A stretch of DNA of 64,000 nucleotides from assembly GCF_900143095.1 (NCBI RefSeq), contig NZ_FRDA01000012.1:116281-180280 (forward strand), written 5' to 3'. Numbering within the stretch: the stretch's first letter is position 1; each line of letters starts with the position of its first letter. The notes under the pieces are model-generated. The model was not told the origin of the DNA, did no database searches, and saw only the letters and a list, made by a program, of their open reading frames with translations. Positions 18,380-26,407 of this stretch are shown in pieces. The stretch is from Pseudomonas asturiensis. GTDB taxonomy: Bacteria; Pseudomonadota; Gammaproteobacteria; Pseudomonadales; Pseudomonadaceae. A program made the translations under genes and the position numbers.

Positions 18380-19681
18380 TCAATGATCGTGGTGCAGGTA
18401 GGCAGGCTGTTTGGGCAAGCGCAGGCTGAACAGGAACGCCACCGCCATCATCACCGTCACGTACCAGTAGAAGCTGTTTTCCATACCGGCACTTTTCAGC
18501 TTCAAGGCAACAAACTCAGCCGAGCCACCAAAGGCTGCGTTGGCCACGGCGTAAGCCAGACCGACGCCCAGAGCACGCACCTGAGGCGGGAACATCTCAG
18601 CCTTCACCAGCCCACTGATCGAGGTATAGAAGCTGACGATGCCCAGTGCCAGCGTGATCAGCACGAACGCCATGAACGGGCTGGTGGTGGTTTTCAGGGT
18701 CATCAGGATCGGCACCGTACACAGCGTACCCAGCGCGCCGAACCACAGCATGGAGTTACGCCGGCCGATACGGTCAGCCAGCATGCCGAACAACGGCTGC
18801 ATGCACATGTACAGGAACAGCGCGCCGGTCATGATGTAACTGGCGGTCTTGGCTTCCATGCCGCCGGTGTTGACCAGGTATTTCTGCATGTACGTGGTAA
18901 AGGTGTAGAAAATCAGCGAACCACCGGCGGTATAGCCCAGCACGGTAATGAACGCGGCCTTATGGTGCTTGAACAACGCCGTGATACTGCCTGCGTCCTT
19001 GTCCTGACGGCTTTCGGCTGTGGTGGTTTCATTCAGCGTGCGACGCAGCAGCAAGGCGATGACCGCAGCCGCTGCGCCAATGACGAACGGGATTCGCCAG
19101 CCGTAGGCGCGCAGTTCTTCAGTGGTGAGAAACTGCTGAAGGATGACCACGGTCAGTACCGCCAGCAACTGACCGCCGATCAGGGTCACGTACTGGAACG
19201 AGGCGTAGAAACCGCGCTGCCCGCGTAACGCCACTTCGCTCATGTAGGTGGCTGTGGTGCCGTACTCCCCGCCCACCGACAAGCCCTGGAGCAGGCGCGC
19301 CATCAGCAGTAACGCCGGTGCCCAGGCGCCAATCGAGGCATAGGTTGGCAGACAGGCGATGATCAGCGAGCCGGCGCACATCATGGTCACCGAAATCAGC
19401 ATGGAGTTCTTGCGACCATGCTTGTCGGCCACCCGCCCGAACAGCCAGCCGCCTATCGGCCGCATCAGAAAACCGGCAGCGAACACGCCTGCGGTGTTGA
19501 GCAACTGAACGGTCGGATCATCGGAAGGAAAGAAAGCGGGCGCGAAGTAGATCGCACAGAAGGCATAGATATAAAAGTCGAACCATTCGACCAGGTTCCC
19601 GGAAGAAGCGCCGACAATCGCGAAAATTCTTTTGCTTCGCTCCTCGCCGGTGTAGTGCGGTGCTTTCGATGTTGTGGTCAT
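18380..19681 (-). CDS. pcaT: MHS-family dicarboxylate transporter (PcaT type)
   Basis: This twelve-segment transporter of 433 residues has the MHS motifs SGNLVEWFDFYIYAFCAIYF, FLMRPIGGWLFGRVADKHGR and LLQGLSVGGEYGTTATYMSE. Its place directly downstream of pcaF on the same strand (147 bp apart) supports the name PcaT, the transporter linked to beta-ketoadipate catabolism in P. putida. The ATG at 19681 follows GGGGATAACA and is preferred over an upstream TTG at 19693. Substrates are probably beta-ketoadipate or related dicarboxylates such as succinate and adipate. It is a close paralogue of the transporter at 4956-6281. Confidence 0.85.
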   Translation of the reverse strand: MTTTSKAPHYTGEERSKRIFAIVGASSGNLVEWFDFYIYAFCAIYFAPAFFPSDDPTVQLLNTAGVFAAGFLMRPIGGWLFGRVADKHGRKNSMLISVTMMCAGSLIIACLPTYASIGAWAPALLLMARLLQGLSVGGEYGTTATYMSEVALRGQRGFYASFQYVTLIGGQLLAVLTVVILQQFLTTEELRAYGWRIPFVIGAAAAVIALLLRRTLNETTTAESRQDKDAGSITALFKHHKAAFITVLGYTAGGSLIFYTFTTYMQKYLVNTGGMEAKTASYIMTGALFLYMCMQPLFGMLADRIGRRNSMLWFGALGTLCTVPILMTLKTTTSPFMAFVLITLALGIVSFYTSISGLVKAEMFPPQVRALGVGLAYAVANAAFGGSAEFVALKLKSAGMENSFYWYVTVMMAVAFLFSLRLPKQPAYLHHDH

Positions 19682-19827
19682 TGTTATCCCCAAGCAGAAC
19701 TATCCATAAGACACAATCTGTAACACCCTGCTGCTCCAAGCACAACAACCCGCGCCCCTGACTTGCCTTTTCGTGGAGGCAAAACAGAGACACGGGTTGC
19801 TGAACAACTCAACAATACGGGTTGCGA

Positions 19828-21027
19828 TCAGCGCTCAATGGCCAGCGCCAGACCCTGTCCTACGCCGACACACATGGTCGCCAGACCTTTGCGACCATTG
19901 GTCTTTTCCAGCTGATGCAATGCAGTCAGCACCAGACGCGCGCCGCTCATGCCCAGCGGATGACCCAACGCAATTGCGCCGCCATTGGGATTGACCTGAG
20001 GGGCATCATCGGCAAGGCCCAGCTCACGCAGCACAGCAATACCCTGGCTGGCGAAGGCCTCATTCAGTTCGATGACATCGAAGTCGGAGACCGCAAGCCC
20101 CAGACGCTCGACCAGTTTGCGCACTGCAGGCACCGGGCCGATGCCCATCACGCGAGGCTCGACGGCTGCGCTGGCCATGCCGAGAATTCGGGCACGAGGC
20201 GTCAGACCGTGTTTCTTCACGGCTTCGGCGGAGGCGAGAATCAACGCGGCAGCGCCGTCGTTGACACCGGAAGCATTGCCCGCAGTGACCGTCTTGTCCG
20301 CACCGTTGACCGGCTTGAGCTTGCTCAGGGTTTCCAGGCTGGTGTCGGCACGTGGGTGCTCGTCCTTGTCGACGATGGTTTCGCCTTTCTTGTGCGCCAC
20401 ACGGACCGGCACGATTTCTTCCTCGAAAAAGCCCGCAGCCTGGGCAACGGCAGTGCGTTGCTGGCTGCGCAGGGCGAAAGCGTCCTGATCGGCTCGAGAA
20501 ATAGCGAAGTCTGTGGCCACGTTGTCGCCCGTTTCGGGCATGGAGTCCACGCCATACGAGGCCTTCATCGCCGGGTTGATGAAACGCCAGCCGATGGTGG
20601 TGTCTTCCAGTTTCATGTTGCGCGAAAACGCTGTGTCAGCCTTGCCCATGACGAACGGCGCGCGCGACATGGACTCCACACCGCCCGCAATCGCCAATTC
20701 CATCTCGCCAGCGGCGATGGCACGGAACGCCGTACCGATGGCGTCCATGCCCGATGCGCACAGGCGATTGAGGGTCACACCCGGGACAGTCGTTGGCAGA
20801 CCGGCCAGCAGCGCGGCCATGCGCGCAACGTTGCGGTTGTCTTCGCCAGCCTGGTTGGCGCAGCCGAGAAACACCTCGTCGACTTCGTTCCAGTTGACCG
20901 TCGGGTTGCGCTCCATCAATGCCTTGATCGGGATCGCCGCCAGATCGTCGGCACGCACCGAAGAAAGACCGCCACCAAAGCGGCCGATCGGGGTGCGAAT
21001 CGCATCGCAGATAAATACGTCACGCAT
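19828..21027 (-). CDS. pcaF: Beta-ketoadipyl-CoA thiolase
   Basis: This full-length 399-residue thiolase cleaves beta-ketoadipyl-CoA to succinyl-CoA and acetyl-CoA, the last step of the protocatechuate branch. Visible catalytic motifs are the acylated Cys in NRLCASGMDAIG, the His in GGAIALGHPLGMSGAR, and the C-terminal Cys in ATMCVGVGQG. Two overlapping ATGs (21030 and 21027) abut the pcaJ stop. AGGAG has better spacing to 21027, giving MRDVFICDAIRTPIGRFGG. It is translationally coupled to pcaJ. Confidence 0.95.
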   Translation of the reverse strand: MRDVFICDAIRTPIGRFGGGLSSVRADDLAAIPIKALMERNPTVNWNEVDEVFLGCANQAGEDNRNVARMAALLAGLPTTVPGVTLNRLCASGMDAIGTAFRAIAAGEMELAIAGGVESMSRAPFVMGKADTAFSRNMKLEDTTIGWRFINPAMKASYGVDSMPETGDNVATDFAISRADQDAFALRSQQRTAVAQAAGFFEEEIVPVRVAHKKGETIVDKDEHPRADTSLETLSKLKPVNGADKTVTAGNASGVNDGAAALILASAEAVKKHGLTPRARILGMASAAVEPRVMGIGPVPAVRKLVERLGLAVSDFDVIELNEAFASQGIAVLRELGLADDAPQVNPNGGAIALGHPLGMSGARLVLTALHQLEKTNGRKGLATMCVGVGQGLALAIER

Positions 21028-21806
21028 CATGCTTCTCCTGCGACCTGACCATGGGCAGCGGCGGTCCGGGCTTCCAGATCGCGCAAGGCGGTCAGCTCGA
21101 CATCGGTCGGATCTTCGGAATAAACAACGTTGTCGGCAAAGCGCACTTCCCAACCGGTCGCAGCAACGACTTGCTCACGGGTGACACCCGGGTGCAGCGT
21201 GGTCACTACAAATTCGTTGCTGCCTTCTTCGGGCTCCATGATGCACAGGTCGGTGATGATGCCCACCGGCCCCGCGCCTGGCAGGCCCAGACGTTTGCGC
21301 GAATCGCCGCCTTCGCCATGGCCCACCGAGGTGATGAAGTCAAGCTTGTCGACGAACGAGCGCGCCGACTGCTTGAGAATGATCAACACCGACTTGGCCG
21401 AACCTGCGATTTCCGGCGCGCCACCGGCACCCGGCAGACGCACTTTAGGATTGTGGTAGTCGCCGACGACCGTGGTATTGATGTTGCCGAAACGATCAAC
21501 CTGTGCGGCACCGAGAAAACCGACATCCACACGTCCGCCCTGCAACCAGTAGCGGAAAATCTCACTGGTGGCGACGACTGTGTCTGCCGTTTCGGCCAGT
21601 TCGCCATCACCGATGGACAGCGGCAGCACGGTCGGTTTGGCACCAATCGGGCCGGATTCGTAAATCAGCACCACATCAGGTGCAGACGTCAGGCGTGCCA
21701 GGTTCGCCGCCTTGGACGGCAGGCCGATACCGACAAAGCAGACCGCGCCATTGCGCAGACGACGGGCCGCAGCGACGGTCATCATTTCACTGGTGGTGTA
21801 AGTCAT
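21027..21806 (-). CDS. pcaJ: 3-oxoadipate CoA-transferase, subunit B
   Basis: This 259-residue beta subunit of the CoA-transferase moves CoA from succinyl-CoA to beta-ketoadipate. The family features FVGIGLPSKAANLARL and the ESGPIG segment, which holds the catalytic glutamate, are visible. Its ATG shares one base with the pcaI stop (TAATG), so the two subunits are coupled and made in equal amounts. pcaF follows with overlapping codons. Confidence 0.95.
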   Translation of the reverse strand: MTYTTSEMMTVAAARRLRNGAVCFVGIGLPSKAANLARLTSAPDVVLIYESGPIGAKPTVLPLSIGDGELAETADTVVATSEIFRYWLQGGRVDVGFLGAAQVDRFGNINTTVVGDYHNPKVRLPGAGGAPEIAGSAKSVLIILKQSARSFVDKLDFITSVGHGEGGDSRKRLGLPGAGPVGIITDLCIMEPEEGSNEFVVTTLHPGVTREQVVAATGWEVRFADNVVYSEDPTDVELTALRDLEARTAAAHGQVAGEA

Positions 21807-22663
21807 TATTTTGCCTCCGAAGCGCGAGCCAGCTTGCTCTGGAATTCGCTGAAATCCGCGGTACCGTGGATGTATTCGTCAATCCAGGCCTTGAAGGTTT
21901 CGCGGTCTCGGGCAATCGGGTCCCAGGCCTGATAGAAAGGATTGTCGCGTTCGTAGTAGCCATGCGCGTAGGAAGGATGAGCGCCACCGGGTACCAGGCA
22001 CACCGCGCTCAAGGCCCAGGTCGGCAGCACGCAGGAGTTCATCGGAGCCTTGAGGTCATCAACGATTTCCTCGACGGTAACGATGCAGCGCTTGGCAGCC
22101 AGCGCCGCTTCCTTTTGAGCGCCGAGAATGCCCCAGAGCAGCACATTGCCCTTGCGGTCGGCTTTCTGGGCATGAATGACCGTCACGTCTGGGCGCACCG
22201 AAGGCACGGCCGCCAGCACTTCACCGGTAAACGGACAGGTCACGGTCTTGATCAGCGGGTTGACCTTGGGCAGATCGGAGCCGGCGTAGGCGCGCAGCAC
22301 CGCGAACGGCAGACCCGAGGCGCCTGCAACATAGGCGTTAGCCAGGTCAGCGTGGCTGTGTTCTTCTATTTCCATAGCACGCGGCCACTGCTTTTCGACC
22401 GCGTCACGCAAGCGATGCAGCGAACCGACACCAGGGTTGCCACCCCACGAGAAGATCAGACGTTTCGCACAGCCGGCACCGATCAATTGGTCATAGATCA
22501 GGTCGGGGGTCATGCGCACCAGCGTCAGGTCTTTTTTACCCTGACGAATGATTTCATGGCCAGCGGCCGTAGGGATCAAATGCGTGAAGCCTTCCAGCGC
22601 AACGGTGTCGCCATCGTTGACCAGTTGCTTCACCGCATCGCGTAGAGAAAGAATATCTGCCAT
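21806..22663 (-). CDS. pcaI: 3-oxoadipate CoA-transferase, subunit A
   Basis: This 285-residue alpha subunit starts MADILSLRDAVKQLVNDGDT. The glycine-rich loop and the SWGGNPGVGSLHR segment typical of type I CoA-transferases are visible. The ATG at 22663 has GGAG about 8 bases upstream and is preferred over the frame start at 22693. It is the first gene of pcaI-pcaJ-pcaF (and probably pcaT). Two PcaR-like boxes lie about 95-130 bp upstream, so induction by beta-ketoadipate through PcaR is expected. Confidence 0.95.
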   Translation of the reverse strand: MADILSLRDAVKQLVNDGDTVALEGFTHLIPTAAGHEIIRQGKKDLTLVRMTPDLIYDQLIGAGCAKRLIFSWGGNPGVGSLHRLRDAVEKQWPRAMEIEEHSHADLANAYVAGASGLPFAVLRAYAGSDLPKVNPLIKTVTCPFTGEVLAAVPSVRPDVTVIHAQKADRKGNVLLWGILGAQKEAALAAKRCIVTVEEIVDDLKAPMNSCVLPTWALSAVCLVPGGAHPSYAHGYYERDNPFYQAWDPIARDRETFKAWIDEYIHGTADFSEFQSKLARASEAK

Positions 22664-22755
22664 GAGGTGCTCCGAACCCAACATCACGTTCAATGATCAG
22701 CGCGAAGACCTGCGCCGGAATGAAAATGAGGTTATGCCTGAGCATCGCTGCAAAC

Positions 22756-22790
22756 AATCCGATAATCGACTAACTGTTCGGTAATCGAAC
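22756..22790. promoter_or_regulatory. Tandem PcaR boxes upstream of pcaI
   Basis: Two 15-bp copies, AATCCGATAATCGAC (22756-22770) and GTTCGGTAATCGAAC (22776-22790), are spaced by 20 bp, about two helix turns. They match the PcaR box GTTCGATAATCGCAC known from P. putida as I recall it, at 12 and 13 of 15 positions. Confidence 0.7.
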
Positions 22791-22794
22791 AAAT

Positions 22795-23637
22795 TCAGGT
22801 AAACAATTGGGTGCTCAGATCGCGGCTGGCATCAAGCATGATCGGCAGAAAGCGCTGCTCCAGTTCGCTGCGAGCCACCCGCCCGGCGCTGGTACTGACA
22901 TTGAGCGCGGCGAGTACCTGACCCGATGCATCATAGACCGGCACGGCAATCGAGCGAAGCCCCTGCTCCAGTTCCTGATCGACAATACACCAACCTTGTT
23001 GACGCACCTGCTGCAGGCATTCGAGCAGCGCTTCGGGCGTACGGATGGTCCGACTGGTCTTGGGTTGCAGGTCCACGTGATCAAGGTATTCATGCAACGA
23101 CACGTCATCCAGCGCCGCCAGGAGAATGCGCCCCATCGACGTGCAGTACGCCGGCAGGCGACCGCCGACTGAAAGATCGACCGATATCAACCGCTGGGTC
23201 GTCGCCGATCTGGCTATATAAAGGATGTCGTCACCCTCAAGCGTGGCCATGTTGCAGGCCTCATGCAACTGGTCGCTCATGCGGTCCAGATAAGGCTGCG
23301 AGGAAATCGCCAGCGGCGTTGACGACAAATAGGCATGACCCAGCGTCAGCACCTTGGGCAGCAGCGAATAGGTGCGGCCATCGGTGGTGGCATAGCCCAG
23401 CTTGATCAACGTGTGCAGACAACGACGCACCGCCGCCCTCGGGATTTCCGTGCGGTGACTGATCTGCGCGATGGTGAGGTGCCGTTTGCGCTCCTGGAAG
23501 GCATGAATCACTGCCAGCCCGCGCGCCAGCGAGGTCATGAAATCAGGGTCGCCTGTCAGCGCCTGAATACGCTTGGCAGGCGATGCCACGATTGGCGGAG
23601 CCAGCGAGGAAAAAGAATTACGCAGTTCGTCGTTCAT
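22795..23637 (-). CDS. pcaR: IclR-family regulator of beta-ketoadipate genes
   Basis: This 280-residue protein has an N-terminal winged helix (LTIAQISHRTEIPRAAVRRCLHTL) and a C-terminal IclR effector domain (GGRLPAYCTSMGRILLA, then IAVPVYDASGQVLAALNVS). It fits PcaR, which activates pca genes when beta-ketoadipate is bound. It sits directly upstream of the pcaIJF operon on the same strand, with PcaR boxes both before its own gene and between it and pcaI. Auto-regulation is therefore likely. Confidence 0.92.
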   Translation of the reverse strand: MNDELRNSFSSLAPPIVASPAKRIQALTGDPDFMTSLARGLAVIHAFQERKRHLTIAQISHRTEIPRAAVRRCLHTLIKLGYATTDGRTYSLLPKVLTLGHAYLSSTPLAISSQPYLDRMSDQLHEACNMATLEGDDILYIARSATTQRLISVDLSVGGRLPAYCTSMGRILLAALDDVSLHEYLDHVDLQPKTSRTIRTPEALLECLQQVRQQGWCIVDQELEQGLRSIAVPVYDASGQVLAALNVSTSAGRVARSELEQRFLPIMLDASRDLSTQLFT

Positions 23638-23718
23638 TGCCGCAACCTCTATACACCCTTTCAGGCCTTGTGAACCGGCGGTTTCAGGCCCATGCAGCGC
23701 ATTGACCCACCTCGGCTT

Positions 23719-23752
23719 GTGCGATTATCGAACCAATGGCCGATAATCGCAA
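23719..23752. promoter_or_regulatory. PcaR boxes upstream of pcaR
   Basis: GTGCGATTATCGAAC (23719-23733) is the exact reverse complement of the PcaR box GTTCGATAATCGCAC as I recall it. A second, looser copy GGCCGATAATCGCAA lies at 23738-23752. They are about 85-115 bp upstream of the pcaR start. Confidence 0.7.
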
Positions 23753-23779
23753 TTGACCCATCGTAAATATACTTATACC

Positions 23780-23877
23780 TTTACGACTGCCACGAAGTGA
23801 CTTCTTGGAAATTACTGGTCAGGTACCCACTGAGAAGTCCAAGGCAGCGGCCTTGCCCATTAAGCAAGGCCGTTTTC
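23780..23877 (+). ncRNA. Candidate small RNA ended by an orphan terminator
   Basis: A strong rho-independent terminator (stem 23848-23856/23864-23872, loop CCATTAA, then TTTTC) lies on the plus strand with no gene upstream in that direction. A weak promoter-like pair (TTGACC 23753-23758, TATACC 23774-23779, 15-bp spacer) sits about 95 bp before it. The transcript would be about 90 nt with an internal ACTTCT/AGAAGT pairing. Existence is inferred, and no known sRNA family is recognised. Confidence 0.35.
23848..23877 (+). terminator. Orphan rho-independent terminator
   Basis: Perfect 9-bp stem CGGCCTTGC/GCAAGGCCG with a 7-nt loop and TTTTC on the plus strand. No T run is present on the other strand. 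No coding gene ends here. Confidence 0.7.
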
Positions 23878-24485
23878 ATTACAGCGCATCCTGTGCCCCG
23901 CCTGCATCCGGTCCTCTCGGACACTCTTCGCTGCAGCACATGTATCGCACTCGTCATCAAGCGTTCGGCCTCACTGAATTCCGACGCCGGTTTTCCGTTC
24001 CACCCCCGTCAACTTTTCGATCATGAAAGTTCCGTCATTTACATGACCCACTCATACTTCAGAACAATCGTACAAAGCTCGTATATCTTTTCAAATATTC
24101 CAACTGCTGTAGTTGACGTCTCCGAACTTCTTGGAGATAGTATCCGTCAATTGACCGGCTCACCTCCGTGTATGATCGCGCCATTGGCGAATCCACAGAA
24201 GCCTGGTGCACTGAGTGCGCCTACCTCCTTGCACAGCCGCCATGACGCTGCTGCAAATGCCGGTCAATGCAGGCCTTGCGCCTGAACCCGAAAACCGTAT
24301 GTTGCTACGACAGTTGTTATCTCTGGTGACCGTAGCCGCTGGCACCGCGATAAGTTCATTCCTTTTCAGGACAATCCGACAAGGCCACCAGGCTATACGG
24401 AGACTGCAACCTGACACTGAATAGAACCTGTTTGCGCGGTGCATTGCGTTATCACCGGACTCATTTGACTTGATCAGGTAATACA
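23878..24485. other. Long intergenic region
   Basis: This 608-bp region has no supported gene. A frame at 24242-24424 would give 60 residues with one hydrophobic stretch (LLRQLLSLVTVAAGTAISSF), but it has no ribosome site. The part 24040-24130 is AT-rich. No tRNA or known repeat is seen. Confidence 0.4.
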
Positions 24486-24683
24486 GTGACTAAAGAAGAA
24501 CTGCGCGCCGAACTTGAGCGCCAGGAGCAACGTTTCAAGGATGTCTACGGCGGCGAAATCACCACCTATGCCGCGCAACCGGAACCTGAGCGCAAACCCT
24601 GGCGTAAACGAGCCAGCCTTCGGGACCAGGCGTTCAAGCAGGAACTGCAAAAAATGGAAGAAGAACTCAAGCAAGAGTCATAA
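24486..24683 (+). CDS. Small charged hypothetical protein, 65 residues
   Basis: GTG 24486 opens a 65-residue protein dominated by charged heptad-like helices (MTKEELRAELERQEQRF at the start, QELQKMEEELKQES at the end) around a Pro-rich loop. It is likely a short coiled coil, with no signal peptide. The ribosome site is weak (CAGG). It precedes the Pit phosphate transporter on the same strand, 203 bp upstream. No domain is recognised and the function is unknown. The regular charge pattern and position suggest a real gene. Confidence 0.6.
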   Translation: MTKEELRAELERQEQRFKDVYGGEITTYAAQPEPERKPWRKRASLRDQAFKQELQKMEEELKQES

Positions 24684-24886
24684 CTGACAATTCTTGAAGG
24701 CGCTTTCTGTCCGAACTGCGTCATCGTCGCCCGGAATCACCGTGTCACTGCCTCGCTGCATCTTCAGAGAGGCGGCGCTCATGCGTCTTTTTTTTGGTTT
24801 CAGGCGACACCGGTCGAGGCCGACAAGTCGATCCGTATTTTTTCTGTCATAATCGCGCCCCCTTCAGACCGGGTCAGAAAATCTAC

Positions 24887-26359
24887 ATGATCGAATTATT
24901 CAGCGGGCTAGATGCTTGGGTGCTTGTGAGCCTGTTGCTTGCCCTGGCCTTCGTCCTTGCCTTCGAGTTCATCAATGGCTTTCATGACACCGCGAACGCG
25001 GTGGCAACTGTCATTTACACGAAAGCCATGCCGCCTCACCTGGCTGTCATCCTTTCCGGTGTGTTCAACTTTCTCGGCGTGTTGCTGGGCGGCGTGGGCG
25101 TTGCATACGCCATCGTTCACCTGCTGCCGGTCGAACTGCTGATCAACGTCAACACCGGTCACGGCCTGGCCATGGTGTTCTCGCTGCTGGCAGCAGCGAT
25201 CACCTGGAACCTGGGCACCTGGTACTTCGGGATTCCGGCCTCCAGCTCCCATACGCTGATCGGCTCGATCCTCGGCGTCGGCCTGGCCAACGCCCTGATC
25301 AACGACATTCCGCTGGCCGATGGCGTTAACTGGCAGAAGGCAATCGATATCGGTGCGTCGCTGGTGTTCTCGCCGCTGGCAGGTTTTCTGGTGGCAGGTC
25401 TGGTACTGATCGCACTGAAATGGTGGCGCCCGCTGTCCAAGATGCACAAGACGCCGGAACAGCGTCGCAAGCTCGACGACAAGAAACACCCGCCGTTCTG
25501 GAACCGACTGGTACTGGTGATTTCCGCCATGGCCGTCAGCTTCGTGCACGGTTCCAACGATGGTCAGAAAGGCATCGGCCTGATCATGCTGGTGCTGATC
25601 GGCATCGTGCCGAGCCAGTTCGTACTGGACCTCAACAGCACGACCTACCAGATCGAACGTACACGCGACGCCACTCAGCATCTGAGCCAGTTCTACCAGC
25701 GCAACAGCAGCACACTGGGCGAATACCTGGCGATGGGCAAGGCAGAAAAAGGCGACCTGCCTTCCAGCTCCGCGTGCAACCCGGAACAAACCGAGCCGAC
25801 CATCGACGCGCTGCTTGATCGTCTGAAAGGTGTTTCCGATTACCATTCGATGCCGTCCGAAAGCCGCATCGAAGTCCGTCGTTACCTGCTGTGCCTGGAC
25901 GACACGGCCCGCAAGGTCGGCAAACTGCCAGGCCTGGAAGCGCGTGAGAAGTCCGACCTCGAGAAGCTGCGTAAAGATCTCACCGGCACCACCGAATATG
26001 CACCATTCTGGGTGATTCTGGCGGTGGCATTGGCTCTGGGTATCGGCACCATGGTGGGCTGGAAGCGTGTGGTGCTGACCATTGGCGAGAAGATCGGCAA
26101 GCAGGGCATGACCTACGCCCAAGGCATGTCGGCGCAGATCACGACCGCCTGCGCCATCGGCATGGCCAACGTGTTCAGCCTGCCGGTTTCGACCACGCAC
26201 ATCCTGTCTTCGGGCGTGGCCGGCACCATGGTCGCGAACAAGAGCGGCCTGCAAGGCGGCACCGTGCGGACCATTCTGCTGGCCTGGGTACTGACCCTGC
26301 CCGCCACGGTTGCGTTGTCGGCCTGCCTGTTCTGGCTGGCTTCCAAGGCGCTGTCCTGA
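24887..26359 (+). CDS. pitA: Low-affinity inorganic phosphate transporter, Pit family
   Basis: This 490-residue transporter starts MIELFSGLDAWVLVSLLLAL. Both PiT signatures are present, FEFINGFHDTANAVATVIY near the N-terminus and SFVHGSNDGQKGIGLIMLVL in the middle, showing the inverted duplication of the family. A long hydrophilic loop of about 140 residues separates the halves. It imports metal-phosphate complexes with protons. The ATG at 24887 fits the family start; the longer frame from 24794 is unlikely. No clear Pho box is seen, in keeping with constitutive Pit expression. The symbol is tentative, since Pit paralogues exist. Confidence 0.9.
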   Translation: MIELFSGLDAWVLVSLLLALAFVLAFEFINGFHDTANAVATVIYTKAMPPHLAVILSGVFNFLGVLLGGVGVAYAIVHLLPVELLINVNTGHGLAMVFSLLAAAITWNLGTWYFGIPASSSHTLIGSILGVGLANALINDIPLADGVNWQKAIDIGASLVFSPLAGFLVAGLVLIALKWWRPLSKMHKTPEQRRKLDDKKHPPFWNRLVLVISAMAVSFVHGSNDGQKGIGLIMLVLIGIVPSQFVLDLNSTTYQIERTRDATQHLSQFYQRNSSTLGEYLAMGKAEKGDLPSSSACNPEQTEPTIDALLDRLKGVSDYHSMPSESRIEVRRYLLCLDDTARKVGKLPGLEAREKSDLEKLRKDLTGTTEYAPFWVILAVALALGIGTMVGWKRVVLTIGEKIGKQGMTYAQGMSAQITTACAIGMANVFSLPVSTTHILSSGVAGTMVANKSGLQGGTVRTILLAWVLTLPATVALSACLFWLASKALS

Positions 26360-26366
26360 TCTGAAG

Positions 26367-26400
26367 TCACTCGGGCGGTGCGACCGCGCCGTCCGAGTGA
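26367..26400. terminator. Hairpin between converging pit and HerA-like genes
   Basis: TCACTCGG (26367-26374) pairs with CCGAGTGA (26393-26400) around a GC-rich interior. It sits in the 48-bp gap between two converging genes but lacks a T run. It may be a transcript end rather than a classical terminator. Confidence 0.4.
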
Positions 26401-26407
26401 ATCTGCC

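Noticed and set aside
23797..24285. 162-codon frame in the gap after pcaR
   Set aside because: It starts inside the candidate sRNA, has no ribosome site, and gives a Ser/Pro-rich peptide without domain.
24765..24795. Possible terminator with eight T before the Pit gene
   Set aside because: The stem is mismatched (AGAgGC against GCgTCT), so the T run alone does not make a convincing terminator.
24844..24866. Possible Pho box (CTGTCAT) before the Pit gene
   Set aside because: Only one half-site is visible; a functional Pho box needs two direct 7-bp repeats 4 bp apart.
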